Positions 27,075 through 37,284 of a stretch of DNA of 64,000 nt are shown piece after piece. Made by a program: the position numbers and the translations under genes. Origin of the DNA: Crocinitomicaceae bacterium. Its GTDB lineage: Bacteria; Bacteroidota; Bacteroidia; Flavobacteriales_D; Crocinitomicaceae. The stretch lies in contig PAQM01000025.1 of assembly GCA_002709305.1 (NCBI GenBank), positions 62,001-126,000 of the forward strand, in the 5' to 3' direction. Under the pieces are notes generated by a model. It saw only the letters and a program-made list of their open reading frames with translations. It had not been told where the DNA came from and ran no database searches. Positions within the stretch are counted from its first letter, which is position 1; each line of letters starts with the position of its first letter.

Positions 27075-28085
27075 ATGATTAAAACAGATATAATAATAAT
27101 TGGAGCGGGTCCTGTTGGATTATTTACGATATTTGAAGCAGGTCTTCTTAAATTAAGGTGTCATCTTATTGATTCTTTAGCTGAACCAGGAGGTCAATGC
27201 GCAGAAATTTATCCTAAAAAACCAATTTATGATATTCCAGGTTTTCCATCAATTCTTGCAGGAGAACTTGTAGATAATTTAATGGAACAGGCTTCGCCTT
27301 TCAAACCAGGTTTCACATTAGGTGAAGCAGCAATAAAAGTTGATAAAACAGATGACAATGAATTTATAGTAACGACTGTTAAGAACACTAAACATAAAGC
27401 TCCCATAGTAATAATTGCTGGTGGACTTGGTGTATTTGAACCAAGGAAACCACCAATTTCAAATATTCAAGATTATGAAGACAGAGGAGTTGAATATATA
27501 ATTAAAGATCCCGATTTGTATAATGGTAAAGATTGCGTAATTGCGGGAGGAGGTGACTCAGCTCTTGATTGGGCGATTCATCTAGCAGAAAAAAAAATTG
27601 CAAATAAAGTTACATTAGTTCATCGTAGTGCGTCATTTAGAGGTCATCTTGATTCCGTCCAAAAAGTAATTGACTTAGCTGAAACTGGTATAATTAATCT
27701 CGTTACTGAAGCAGAAGTTACTGGTTTAATAGGAGAAAATAATTTAACCGCTGTTAATATTAAACACAAACGTGATGGTGAGTCATTAATGAAAACAGAT
27801 CATTTTATTCCATTATTTGGGCTAAAACCAACATTAGGACCAATAGCTGATTGGGGACTAGAAATTGAGAAAAATGCAATCAAAGTTAACACCATAGATT
27901 ATTCAACAAATATTCCTGGAATATATGCTGTTGGAGATGTAAACACTTATGAAAATAAATTAAAGCTTATTTTGTGCGGGTTTCACGAAGGGACAATGGC
28001 TGTTCAATCTGCATTTGCAAGAATATTTCCTGAGAAGAAAAACGTATTAAAATATACAACCGTAAATGGTATAACAGGTTTTTAG
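27075..28085 (+). CDS. Thioredoxin-reductase-like ferredoxin--NADP+ reductase (YumC type)
   Basis: 336 residues. It has the FAD-binding GAGPVGLF at 8-15, an NADP-binding GGGDSALDWA near 157, and the YAVGDVNTYENKLKLILCGF flavin motif near 280, with a tail continuing to VNGITGF. The CxxC redox pair of thioredoxin reductase is absent, which together with the C-terminal extension fits the YumC-type ferredoxin/flavodoxin-NADP reductase. It is cytoplasmic. A weak hairpin terminator follows. Confidence 0.85.
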   Translation: MIKTDIIIIGAGPVGLFTIFEAGLLKLRCHLIDSLAEPGGQCAEIYPKKPIYDIPGFPSILAGELVDNLMEQASPFKPGFTLGEAAIKVDKTDDNEFIVTTVKNTKHKAPIVIIAGGLGVFEPRKPPISNIQDYEDRGVEYIIKDPDLYNGKDCVIAGGGDSALDWAIHLAEKKIANKVTLVHRSASFRGHLDSVQKVIDLAETGIINLVTEAEVTGLIGENNLTAVNIKHKRDGESLMKTDHFIPLFGLKPTLGPIADWGLEIEKNAIKVNTIDYSTNIPGIYAVGDVNTYENKLKLILCGFHEGTMAVQSAFARIFPEKKNVLKYTTVNGITGF

Positions 28086-28151
28086 TCTATTATTACATAA
28101 TTTATCTAAAGATATTATTGATTAATAGGGTAATCTATATTATAACTTTTT

Positions 28152-28175
28152 AAGCATTTACTAACAATGCTTTTT
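28152..28175 (+). terminator. Likely intrinsic terminator after the ferredoxin reductase gene
   Basis: AAGCATT, loop TACTAAC, AATGCTT, then TTT. The seven-base stem is AT-rich and the T-run short, so strength is uncertain. It lies 66 bases after the stop and 52 bases before thyA. Confidence 0.5.
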
Positions 28176-28227
28176 AATTCAATACAAAAGAATTAAATTC
28201 GACCGAAATATAATTCATTATATTAAA

Positions 28228-29022
28228 ATGAAACAATATCACGATTTATTAAAACATATTAAAAAAAATGGTGTAAAAAAAGTAGATCGAACAGGAATCG
28301 GTACAACATCTATTTTTGGTTATCAAATGCGTTTTAATCTTTCAAAAGGATTTCCATGTGTAACAACAAAAAAACTACACCTAAGATCAATAATAATAGA
28401 ACTACTTTGGTTCTTAAAAGGAGATACAAACATTAAATACTTAAAAGAAAATAATGTTCGAATATGGGATGAATGGGCTGATGAAAAAGGAAATCTTGGT
28501 CCAGTATACGGTCATCAATGGCGATCATGGCCTGACAAGAAAGGAGGTAGTATTGATCAAATAACAAAGTTGGTTGAAGCAATTAAGAAGAACCCTGATT
28601 CAAGAAGACATATAGTATCAGCTTGGAATGTTTCTGATGTAGACAATATGGCTCTTCCACCATGTCATACAATGTTTCAATTTTATGTTTCTGAAGGTAA
28701 GTTAAGTTGTCAATTATACCAAAGGAGTGCTGACACATTTCTCGGAGTCCCATTTAATATTGCTTCCTACTCATTACTAACAATGATGTTAGCACAAGTA
28801 TGTGATTTAAAAGTTGGTGAGTTCATACATACTTTTGGAGATGCTCATATATATAATAATCACATGGAACAAGTAGACTTACAATTAAGTAGAGATTTCC
28901 GTGAATTACCAAAGATGAATATTAATCCTAAAATAAAAAACATTTTTAAGTTCAAATACGAAGATTTTGAATTATTAAATTACAACCCACATCCTCATAT
29001 TAAAGGTGAAGTAGCTGTATAA
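28228..29022 (+). CDS. thyA: Thymidylate synthase ThyA
   Basis: 264 residues, the same length as the E. coli enzyme. The catalytic cysteine is Cys146 in [12 protein letters not shown]. Substrate-binding motifs [15 protein letters not shown] and [13 protein letters not shown] are intact. It methylates dUMP to dTMP with methylene-tetrahydrofolate, producing dihydrofolate. The next gene encodes dihydrofolate reductase, the recycling enzyme, 24 bases downstream. Confidence 0.97.
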   Translation: MKQYHDLLKHIKKNGVKKVDRTGIGTTSIFGYQMRFNLSKGFPCVTTKKLHLRSIIIELLWFLKGDTNIKYLKENNVRIWDEWADEKGNLGPVYGHQWRSWPDKKGGSIDQITKLVEAIKKNPDSRRHIVSAWNVSDVDNMALPPCHTMFQFYVSEGKLSCQLYQRSADTFLGVPFNIASYSLLTMMLAQVCDLKVGEFIHTFGDAHIYNNHMEQVDLQLSRDFRELPKMNINPKIKNIFKFKYEDFELLNYNPHPHIKGEVAV

Positions 29023-29045
29023 ACAGTTATAAAAAACATTTAAAA

Positions 29046-29558
29046 ATGAATTTATCATTAATAGTAGCTATAGATCTTAAAAAAGGTATTGGAAAAAATA
29101 ATGACTTAATGTGGCATCTGCCTGAAGATTTATTGTTCTTCAAGGAAAAAACAATAGGACAAATAGTTATAATGGGAAGGAAAAATTATGACTCTATCCC
29201 TCACAAATACAGGCCATTAAAAAATAGAGAAAATGTTATTCTAACAAAGAATAAAAACTTTAGAGCCAAAGAATGTAAAGTCTTTCACTCTTTTGAAGAA
29301 TGTATAAGCTTTTATAAAAATGAAAAAAAGCGAAAAATTTTCATTATTGGAGGAGGAGAAATATATAACATAGCCCTGAAAAAAAATTATGTAGACACAA
29401 TGTATATAACTCATGTTAATAAAGAGTATAATGCCGATACCTTTTTCCCAAGCTTTGATATAAAAAAATGGGAAGTTGAAACTATAAAAAAACATGAGAA
29501 AGATAAAAGACATGAAGCTAGCTTTACTGTACTAAAATATACCCGTAAATTAAGATGA
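29046..29558 (+). CDS. folA: Dihydrofolate reductase
   Basis: 170 residues. The substrate pocket LIVAIDLKKGIGKNNDLMWHL is followed by PEDLLFFK with Asp28 at the catalytic acidic position. NADPH-binding GRKNYDSIP and IIGGGEIYNIAL are present. It regenerates tetrahydrofolate used by ThyA. The stop overlaps the topB start (ATGA), giving a thyA-folA-topB run. Confidence 0.95.
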   Translation: MNLSLIVAIDLKKGIGKNNDLMWHLPEDLLFFKEKTIGQIVIMGRKNYDSIPHKYRPLKNRENVILTKNKNFRAKECKVFHSFEECISFYKNEKKRKIFIIGGGEIYNIALKKNYVDTMYITHVNKEYNADTFFPSFDIKKWEVETIKKHEKDKRHEASFTVLKYTRKLR

Positions 29559-31339
29559 TTGTTTGTATTGCTGAAAAACCATCTGTTGCTAAAAGTATTG
29601 CTGAATTAATTGGAGCCAAAAAAAAGAATAATGGTTATTTTGAAGGAAACGGATATCAAGTAACATGGACATTCGGCCATCTATGTACTCTTAAAGAACC
29701 ACACGATTATAATGAAAATTGGAAATATTGGAAACTAGAAGACTTACCTATTTTCCCTGCAAACTTTGGGGTTAAATTAATTAAAAACAATGGTGTAGAG
29801 AATCAATTTCAGATAATTAAAACCCTTATAAAAAAATGCGAAGAGGTAATTAATTGTGGTGATGCTGGACAAGAAGGTGAACTTATACAAAGATGGGTAC
29901 TTTTAAAAGCAAAATGTAATGTGCCTGTTAAACGACTATGGGTGTCTTCATTAACAGAAGAAGCTATTATAGAAGGGTTTAAAAATCTAAGTGAATCAAA
30001 AAAATACGATAACTTATATGCTGCTGGAAGTGCTCGTGCTATTGGTGATTGGGTTTTAGGTATTAATGGCACTAGATTGTTTACTAAAAAATTTGGAATA
30101 GGTAAATCTACATTATCTATAGGGAGAGTACAAACACCTACTCTAGCAATGATTGTAGAGCGAAAAAAAGAAATTGAAAATTTTTCTAGTGCTGAATATT
30201 GGGAATTAAAAACAATCTATAAAGAACAAGAGTTTAACTGTCAAATAAAAAGAATTTCTTCAAAGGAAAAAGCAGAAAAAGGAATAATATATTTATCAGA
30301 TAAATTATTCGAAATAATTTCATTTGAGCAAAAGAAGGTAAAAGAGAATCCTCCTAGATTGTATGATTTGACTTCATTACAAGTAGATGCAAATAAAAAA
30401 TTTGGTTTTTCTGCTGATAAAACTCTTAAATTAACTCAAGAATTATATGAAAACAAAACAATAACATACCCTAGAGTAGATACTTCATATTTAACAGAAG
30501 ATTTGTATCCTAAAATTCCCGGAATTCTCAAAAAACTTAAAAGTTATTCAAAATTCACAGAAAATATTTTGACAAAACCTATTACGAAATCAAAAAATAT
30601 ATTTAACAATAAAAAAATAACTGATCACCATGCAATTATTCCAACCGGAATTGATCTACTTAATATTAAAGATGACAAAAAAAGTATTTATGACTTAATA
30701 TGTAAAAGATTTATTGCAGTATTTCATGAACCTTGTATTATCTCAAATACAATTGTTATTGGAAAAGTAGGTTCTCTAAACTTTAAAAAATCAGGGAAAC
30801 AAATATTAAAACCAGGCTGGAAATACATATACAATGAGGATATAAATAAAAAAGAGATAGACAACTCTTCCAATATAAACATTACTAATTTTAAACAAGG
30901 AGAGAAAGGAACTCACAAACCTATTATGCATAAAGGAAAAACATCTCCACCTAAACATTATACTGAAGCCACTTTACTTCGTGCAATGGAAACTGCAGGC
31001 AAACAAGTAAAAGATGAAGAAATGCGAGAACTGATGAAAGAAAATGGAATTGGTAGACCATCAACACGCTCTAATATTATAGAAACTCTTTTAAAAAGAG
31101 AATATATTTTAAAAAAAAATAAGAAAATAATAGCTACAGAAAATGGAACAAAATTAATTGATGCAATTCAAAACAAAATACTTAAAAGTGCTCAGCTAAC
31201 AGGAGAATGGGAAAAGAAATTAAGATTAATAGAAAAAGGAAAATATAACATTAAACTATTTAAAGAAGAACTTTACAAAATGGTGCGAGAATTAACTGAT
31301 GAAGTTATTTTTAATAACAGTTATAATAATTTTAAATAA
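29555..31339 (+). CDS. topB: DNA topoisomerase III (type IA), short form
   Basis: 594 residues. The TOPRIM domain starts at residue 1 with CIAEKPSVAKSIAELIG and has GDAGQEGELIQRW in place of the DxDREGE form. Active-site Tyr305 is in TYPRVDTSYL. HHAIIPTG and GIGRPSTRSNIIETLLKR are present. It decatenates single-stranded DNA crossings, probably with RecQ. The protein ends after the cleavage/gate domains, without the C-terminal cysteine-rich zinc region seen in many bacterial forms. It contains an in-frame A9 run at 31111-31119. Confidence 0.92.
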   Translation: MIVCIAEKPSVAKSIAELIGAKKKNNGYFEGNGYQVTWTFGHLCTLKEPHDYNENWKYWKLEDLPIFPANFGVKLIKNNGVENQFQIIKTLIKKCEEVINCGDAGQEGELIQRWVLLKAKCNVPVKRLWVSSLTEEAIIEGFKNLSESKKYDNLYAAGSARAIGDWVLGINGTRLFTKKFGIGKSTLSIGRVQTPTLAMIVERKKEIENFSSAEYWELKTIYKEQEFNCQIKRISSKEKAEKGIIYLSDKLFEIISFEQKKVKENPPRLYDLTSLQVDANKKFGFSADKTLKLTQELYENKTITYPRVDTSYLTEDLYPKIPGILKKLKSYSKFTENILTKPITKSKNIFNNKKITDHHAIIPTGIDLLNIKDDKKSIYDLICKRFIAVFHEPCIISNTIVIGKVGSLNFKKSGKQILKPGWKYIYNEDINKKEIDNSSNINITNFKQGEKGTHKPIMHKGKTSPPKHYTEATLLRAMETAGKQVKDEEMRELMKENGIGRPSTRSNIIETLLKREYILKKNKKIIATENGTKLIDAIQNKILKSAQLTGEWEKKLRLIEKGKYNIKLFKEELYKMVRELTDEVIFNNSYNNFK

Positions 31340-31411
31340 CAAATCTCTTTTTTCTTGATTAAATTCTAGCTTTGAAGTTAGATTTGCTAATTTTGGAATC
31401 AACACTCTATT

Positions 31412-32575
31412 ATGTCAGATACTAGATACAATTTACGAGGAGTCTCTGCTGGAAAAGAAGACGTTCACAACGCTATCAAAAATATTGATAAAGGCTTATT
31501 CCCGAAAGCATTTTGTAAAATTGTTCCTGATTACTTAACTGGAGATAAAGACTATTGTATAGTGATGCATGCAGATGGGGCTGGCACAAAATCTTCTTTA
31601 GCATATATGTATTGGAAAGAAACAGGTGATTCATCAGTATGGAAAGATATTGCTCAAGATGCATTGATTATGAATATTGATGATTTATTATGTGTTGGAG
31701 CTACAGATAATATTCTACTATCTTCTACAATAGGTCGGAATAAAAATTTAATCTCTGGAAATGTTATTTCTGCCATAATTAATGGAACAGAAGAATTATT
31801 AGAGAACCTAAATAGTTATGGTATTAAAATCCATTCAACTGGTGGAGAAACAGCCGATGTAGGAGATCTAGTAAGAACCATTATTGTTGATTCAACAGTG
31901 GTTTGTCGTATGAAGCGTTCAGAAATAATTTCAAACGACAAAATTCAAAATGATGATGTAATAGTTGGACTTGCGTCTTTTGGTCAATCAAACTATGAAA
32001 CAAGATATAATAGTGGTATGGGATCTAATGGTCTTACATCAGCAAGGCACGATGTTTTTAATAAATATCTAGGATTAAAATATCCTGAAAGCTTTGATCC
32101 AAATATACCGGAAGAATTAGTTTATTCCGGTACAAAAAAGTTAACAGAAATAACAGATACCTCTTTAGATGTTGGCAAAATGGTACTATCCCCTACTAGA
32201 ACATATGCACCTGTCATAAAAAAAATATTAGATAAACATAGAAAGAATATTCATGGAATGGTTCATTGTTCAGGAGGAGCACAAACGAAAATTCTACATT
32301 TTATAGATAATCTTCATGTAATTAAAAACAATTTATTTAATACCCCTCCTCTTTTTGATATAATTCAAAAAGAGTCTAATACAGAATGGAAAGAAATGTA
32401 TAAAGTATTTAATATGGGGCACCGAATGGAAATATATGTTCCTAAAAACATTGCAAATGATATTATCAAAATATCTGAAAGTTTTAATATTGAAGCAAAA
32501 ATTGTAGGACACGTTGAGTCTCATATAGGTAAAAAATTAACAATTAATTCACCTTATGGAGAATTTATATACTAA
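31412..32575 (+). CDS. purM: Phosphoribosylformylglycinamidine cyclo-ligase (AIR synthase)
   Basis: 387 residues, the longer PurM form of Bacteroidota. It starts RYNLRGVSAGKEDVHNAI and has MHADGAGTKSSLAYMYW, STGGETADVGDLVRTI, VGLASFGQSNYETRYNSGMG, and the C-terminal HCSGGAQTKI and FNMGHRMEIYV. It closes the imidazole ring in purine synthesis. prfA starts three bases after its stop. Confidence 0.92.
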   Translation: MSDTRYNLRGVSAGKEDVHNAIKNIDKGLFPKAFCKIVPDYLTGDKDYCIVMHADGAGTKSSLAYMYWKETGDSSVWKDIAQDALIMNIDDLLCVGATDNILLSSTIGRNKNLISGNVISAIINGTEELLENLNSYGIKIHSTGGETADVGDLVRTIIVDSTVVCRMKRSEIISNDKIQNDDVIVGLASFGQSNYETRYNSGMGSNGLTSARHDVFNKYLGLKYPESFDPNIPEELVYSGTKKLTEITDTSLDVGKMVLSPTRTYAPVIKKILDKHRKNIHGMVHCSGGAQTKILHFIDNLHVIKNNLFNTPPLFDIIQKESNTEWKEMYKVFNMGHRMEIYVPKNIANDIIKISESFNIEAKIVGHVESHIGKKLTINSPYGEFIY

Positions 32576-32578
32576 TAA

Positions 32579-33658
32579 ATGAACGATTTATTACAAAAAC
32601 TTAATGCTATAAATATTAGATTCAATGAAGTGAGTACACTCATTGTAGATCCTGATATTATTGCAGATATGAAAAGATATGTGAAATTAAACAAAGAATA
32701 CAAAGAACTTGAAGATCTTGTTTCTGTTTACAAAGAGTATAAAAACCTAATAGAGAATCTAAGCAGCTCAAAATCATTATTAAAAGAAGAAAGTGATCCT
32801 GAAATGAGGGAAATGGCAAAAATAGAAATAGATAATCTTGAAAATATTCGACCAGAGATGGAAGAAAAAATTAGATTAATGCTAATTCCTAAAGATCCTG
32901 AAGATGAGAAAAGTGCCATTATGGAACTTAGAGCTGGAACAGGTGGAGATGAAGCTTGTATTTTTGTAGAAGACTGCTTTCGAATGTATACGATGTTTTT
33001 TAAAGAAAAAGGGTGGAGTTATGAAATAATTAACTCAAATGAAGGTACAACTAAAGGATATCGAGAAATTTGTTTAAATATTGATGCTCCAGCTGCATAT
33101 GGAGTCCTAAAGTTTGAATCAGGTGTTCACCGTGTTCAACGCGTCCCTGAAACAGAATCACAAGGGAGAGTCCATACTTCTGCCATTACTGTTGCGGTAT
33201 TACCTGAAGCTGAAGAAATTGATTTTGAACTCAATATGTCTGACATTAGAAGAGATACCTACCGTGCCTCTGGTGCTGGAGGTCAACATGTAAATAAAAC
33301 GGAATCTGCTATTAGATTAACTCACATTCCAACTGGCATTGTATCTGAATGTCAAGATGGTCGTTCACAACATAAAAATTTTGAAAAAGCAATATCGATT
33401 TTAAGATCACGTCTATATCAAGCAGAACTTGAAAAAATTCAAACTGAAAGATCCGAACATAGAAAATCATTAGTTTCTACTGGAGATAGATCTGCAAAAA
33501 TTCGCACTTATAATTATCCACAAGGAAGAATCACAGACCATAGAATTAATAAAACTATGTATAACTTAAACACATTTATGAATGGTGATATACAAGAAAT
33601 GATTGATTCATTGAAAATGGCTGAAAATGCTGAAAAATTAAAAGGTGAAGAAGTATAA
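32579..33658 (+). CDS. prfA: Peptide chain release factor 1
   Basis: 359 residues. The GGQ motif (Gly234-Gly235-Gln236) sits in GAGGQHVNKTES. The PxT codon-recognition tripeptide that marks RF1 reads Pro190-Glu191-Thr192 in RVPETESQGRVHTS (PAT in E. coli), so it is RF1 and not RF2. It reads UAA and UAG and releases the nascent chain. It sits between purM and pyrF. Confidence 0.96.
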   Translation: MNDLLQKLNAINIRFNEVSTLIVDPDIIADMKRYVKLNKEYKELEDLVSVYKEYKNLIENLSSSKSLLKEESDPEMREMAKIEIDNLENIRPEMEEKIRLMLIPKDPEDEKSAIMELRAGTGGDEACIFVEDCFRMYTMFFKEKGWSYEIINSNEGTTKGYREICLNIDAPAAYGVLKFESGVHRVQRVPETESQGRVHTSAITVAVLPEAEEIDFELNMSDIRRDTYRASGAGGQHVNKTESAIRLTHIPTGIVSECQDGRSQHKNFEKAISILRSRLYQAELEKIQTERSEHRKSLVSTGDRSAKIRTYNYPQGRITDHRINKTMYNLNTFMNGDIQEMIDSLKMAENAEKLKGEEV

Positions 33659-33681
33659 TATTTTTTTAACAATAGTTTATA

Positions 33682-34500
33682 ATGACAAAGACAGAACTTA
33701 TAGAACAAATTCAAATTAAACGTTCTTTTCTATGTGTCGGTTTAGACCCAGATTTAAAAAAAATACCACGATTTTTATTAAAATCGGAAGATCCTATTTT
33801 TGAATTTAATAAAGCTATTATTGATGCAACCAAAGACTATTGCGTTGCTTATAAACCAAATATTGCATTCTACGAATGTCTTGGACCAAGTGGTTGGGAA
33901 TCACTAAAAAAGACATTTGATTATATCCCAAAAAATATTTTCACAATAGCTGATGCTAAAAGAGGAGACATAGGAAATACATCTAAACATTATGCAGAAA
34001 CTTTTTTTTCCTTCTTAAATGCTAATTCAATCACAGTATCCCCTTATATGGGTGAAGATAGTGTTAAGCCATTTCTAGAATATAAAAGAAAATGGGTAAT
34101 TCTACTAGCATTAACTTCAAACAAAGGTTCCTTAGATTTTCAATTTATTAAAGACTCTAATAACCAAGAACTTTATAAAAGTATATTAGAGAAGTCTTTA
34201 AAATGGGGTACAGATGAAAACATAATGTATGTTGTTGGTGCTACACGCTCAGAAAATATTGCTGAAGTTAGAAAATTAGCACCTAAAAATTTCTTTTTAG
34301 TCCCTGGTTTAGGATCACAAGGAGGTTCACTGAATGATATAATTAATTATGGTTGGAATGATGAATGTGGCTTATTAATAAATTCATCAAGAGGGATTAT
34401 TTATGCATCTAATAAAAATGATTTTGCTGAAAAAGCGGGGCTAATAGCTAAATCTATTCAAAATAGAATGTCAAAAATTCTAGATGAGAAAAATTTTTGA
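33682..34500 (+). CDS. pyrF: Orotidine 5'-phosphate decarboxylase (type 2)
   Basis: 272 residues, the longer type 2 form. Motifs are LCVGLDPDLKKIP at the start, YKPNIAFYECLG, the catalytic IADAKRGDIGNTSKHYAE near residue 92, VGATRSENIAEVRK, and LVPGLGSQGGS. It makes UMP from OMP. It starts 23 bases after prfA. Confidence 0.95.
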   Translation: MTKTELIEQIQIKRSFLCVGLDPDLKKIPRFLLKSEDPIFEFNKAIIDATKDYCVAYKPNIAFYECLGPSGWESLKKTFDYIPKNIFTIADAKRGDIGNTSKHYAETFFSFLNANSITVSPYMGEDSVKPFLEYKRKWVILLALTSNKGSLDFQFIKDSNNQELYKSILEKSLKWGTDENIMYVVGATRSENIAEVRKLAPKNFFLVPGLGSQGGSLNDIINYGWNDECGLLINSSRGIIYASNKNDFAEKAGLIAKSIQNRMSKILDEKNF

Positions 34501-34598
34501 AATTATAACCATCTAAAAATCACAATATCATTTATATAAAATAATTTGCAACTAATGGTAAAAACAAATTTATTTAATCATCAATTATTAATTAACTT

Positions 34599-34631
34599 TA
34601 TCTTTGTTACACTGTACTGATTTAAGTGTAA
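34599..34631 (+). promoter_or_regulatory. Candidate -7 element with inverted repeat upstream of the RND exporter gene
   Basis: TATCTTTG (34599-34606) matches TAnnTTTG, but there is no good TTG at -33. Directly after it lies the inverted repeat TTACACT (34607-34613), 11 bases, AGTGTAA (34625-34631), placed where a repressor could block initiation. Support is by pattern only. Confidence 0.4.
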
Positions 34632-34641
34632 TATTCACTCA

Positions 34642-37281
34642 ATGTGGCAATCAATTGCAAATATTATTTTAAGAAACCGATTTACTATAATTGGTCTACT
34701 GATCTTTTTAACCTTTTTTTTTGGTTATAATGTGATTTCAGGTTTAAAACTTGATAATAAATACGGTATATTATTGCCTAAAAATGCTCAAGCAAAAAAA
34801 GATTATGATCGTTTTAACTCTATTTTCGGTCAAGATGGTAGCACTTTAGCTATTGCAATTCAGACTGACTCATTATATACAGAGGATAACTTTCGTAAAT
34901 GGAAAGAATTAGGAGATTCTATTTTAAAATATGAAGGTGTAGATGCAGTTCTTTCAGAAGCTACTTTAATTACAATAATAAAAAACAAAAAAGAAGAAAA
35001 ATTTGAAGCTTTTTCAGTTTTTTCTGATACCACGTTTGTTAAAAAATCGATAGATTCAATTAAAAATGAGATAAAAAGTAACCCAATTTATGATGGTTTA
35101 CTATACAATAAAGATGTTTCTTTAATGATGATTAAAATTGATGAATCATTTATTACAGATCAAAAAAAATCACAAGTAGTTCTTGATATTGAAAACCTAT
35201 CTAAAAATTATTCAAAATACTTTGGTGCCCCAAAATTTGCCGGTCTTCCTCACCTAAGAGTTGTTATTGGCAAACAGGTAATGAAAGAGATGTACATTTT
35301 TATTGCATTATTAATTCTTATTACATCTCTTCTACTTTATTTATTTTTTAGATCATTTCGTGTTGTATTGAGCTGTATTCTTGTTGTTACTATTGCAGTA
35401 ATTTGGTCAATCGGAACTATTGGTGCATTAGATTTTAATTTAACAATCATTATGGCTTTAATCCCACCACTAATGATTGTTATAGGAATACCTAACTGTG
35501 TGTTTCTAATAACTAAATATCATCAAGAAATACGTAAACATGGAAATAAAATAAAAGCACTTACACGTGTAATAAAAAAAATTGGTACCGCAACTTTCTT
35601 AACAAACTTAACAACTTCATTAGGTTTCTTAACATTTATATCTACTAATTCTCCAAAACTTATAGAATTTGGAATTTGTGCTGCAATCAATATTATGCTA
35701 GTATTTGTAGTATCAATTACAGTTTTACCAATTATACTTTCTCTTTCTAAAGAGCCTATAAATAGACACTTAAAACATCTAGAACGGAAACTTGCAGTTG
35801 GCCTATTAAATATTCTAGTTCAAGTTACAGTGAACCATAGAAAATGGGTATATATCTCTACCATTACAATTATTTTCTTTAGTGTTTTTGGTCTAATGCA
35901 AATTAAAACTACTGGTAATTTAACTGGTGATCTTCCAAAGGGTCATCAAATTTTAAATGATTTTAATTTTATTCAAGATAATTTTGGAGGATCTATACCT
36001 TTTGAAATAATAATTGATTATAAAAAACCTAGCAGACTTTCAAAAAGAAGTACATTAAGAAAAGTTGAATCGGTTCAGAATCTTTACAAAAATGACCCCT
36101 TATTCTCAAAACACTTATCTTATGTCGATTTTTTAAAAAGTGTTAATATGTCATTTCATAATAATGACCCCTCACAATTTAAATTAAGTGATAAAAGAAC
36201 ATTAAAAGAGATCAAAAAATATATTGATAATTCTTTTGAAAAAAAATCAAAACAAATTGGAATAGGCATTAATGAATTAATAGACACTAATCATAATGTT
36301 CTAAGAATTAGATCTCAATTAAAAGATATTGGAGCATATGAAATTGAAGAAAAATCACAAAAGATGAAAGTTGAAATTGATTCAATTTTCAATCCTAATA
36401 GAGAATCAATTGAAAATTATTATGATAAATACATAACAACTAATAATGAAAATTATATCGATTCTATAATATCTAAAAAAAGTTCAATTTTTAATGCATT
36501 AACAAAACATTATTCAAATGGCGATGAGAAGAAACAATATGAATTTGATATAAATCCACAGTTAATTAAATCTTTTTATTCAAAAAATGACTTTAAATCA
36601 ATTCTAAGAGAATCAATTAATGCCGAATATTTTGAAATTACTTTAACCGGCACATCAATAGTAGCATCAAATGGTACACAATATATGGTTATAAATTTAT
36701 TTACAAGTTTAATCTTTGCTATTATTGCTATCTCAATTTTAATGGCCATTCTATTTAGATCATGGAGAATGGTAATAGTATCACTGATCCCAAATTTTAT
36801 CCCTTTATTATTTACAGCAGGTATTATGGGATGGCTTGGAATTCCTTTAAAGCCATCAACATTACTTGTTTTTAGTATTGCTTTTGGAATATCAGTAGAT
36901 GATACGATACACTATCTTGCAAAATATAGACAAGAACTAGCCACTAAACAGTGGGACTTAAAAGAATGTGCAATAATGGCTATTCGTGAAGCAGGCCTTG
37001 GTATGTTCTACACATCAATTGTTTTATTCTGTGGTTTTTCTGCATTTTCATTTTCACAATTTGGAGGAACAAAAGCACTTGGATTATTAGTTTCTTTAAC
37101 ACTTCTGGTCGCAATGATTACGAACCTAGTTATACTTCCAACATTACTGCTTACACTAGAAAGAAGATTGACTACTAAATCTTTTGAAGAACCCTATTTC
37201 GATGCATATGCTGAAGAAAGTAATATTAATTGGGATGATTTAAATCTTCCATCTAATGAAATTAAACAAAACAATACTTGA
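34642..37281 (+). CDS. RND superfamily (MMPL-type) exporter
   Basis: 879 residues with about 12 transmembrane segments in two sets of six, each after a large periplasmic loop, which is the MMPL/RND exporter layout. The first set runs ~200-400 (FIALLILITSLLLYLFFRSF, then IPPLMIVIGIPNCVFLITKYH) and the second ~675-860, with FGISVDDTIHYLAKYR carrying the acidic pair thought to handle protons. Substrates of Bacteroidota members are unknown; lipids or hopanoids are possible. The polyprenyl synthase gene starts three bases downstream. Confidence 0.85.
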   Translation: MWQSIANIILRNRFTIIGLLIFLTFFFGYNVISGLKLDNKYGILLPKNAQAKKDYDRFNSIFGQDGSTLAIAIQTDSLYTEDNFRKWKELGDSILKYEGVDAVLSEATLITIIKNKKEEKFEAFSVFSDTTFVKKSIDSIKNEIKSNPIYDGLLYNKDVSLMMIKIDESFITDQKKSQVVLDIENLSKNYSKYFGAPKFAGLPHLRVVIGKQVMKEMYIFIALLILITSLLLYLFFRSFRVVLSCILVVTIAVIWSIGTIGALDFNLTIIMALIPPLMIVIGIPNCVFLITKYHQEIRKHGNKIKALTRVIKKIGTATFLTNLTTSLGFLTFISTNSPKLIEFGICAAINIMLVFVVSITVLPIILSLSKEPINRHLKHLERKLAVGLLNILVQVTVNHRKWVYISTITIIFFSVFGLMQIKTTGNLTGDLPKGHQILNDFNFIQDNFGGSIPFEIIIDYKKPSRLSKRSTLRKVESVQNLYKNDPLFSKHLSYVDFLKSVNMSFHNNDPSQFKLSDKRTLKEIKKYIDNSFEKKSKQIGIGINELIDTNHNVLRIRSQLKDIGAYEIEEKSQKMKVEIDSIFNPNRESIENYYDKYITTNNENYIDSIISKKSSIFNALTKHYSNGDEKKQYEFDINPQLIKSFYSKNDFKSILRESINAEYFEITLTGTSIVASNGTQYMVINLFTSLIFAIIAISILMAILFRSWRMVIVSLIPNFIPLLFTAGIMGWLGIPLKPSTLLVFSIAFGISVDDTIHYLAKYRQELATKQWDLKECAIMAIREAGLGMFYTSIVLFCGFSAFSFSQFGGTKALGLLVSLTLLVAMITNLVILPTLLLTLERRLTTKSFEEPYFDAYAEESNINWDDLNLPSNEIKQNNT

Positions 37282-37284
37282 TTA

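Noticed and set aside
31367-31395. Two TAnnTTTG-like boxes (TAGCTTTG, TAATTTTG) before purM
   Set aside because: Neither has a TTG at the expected -33 distance, so no promoter was called.
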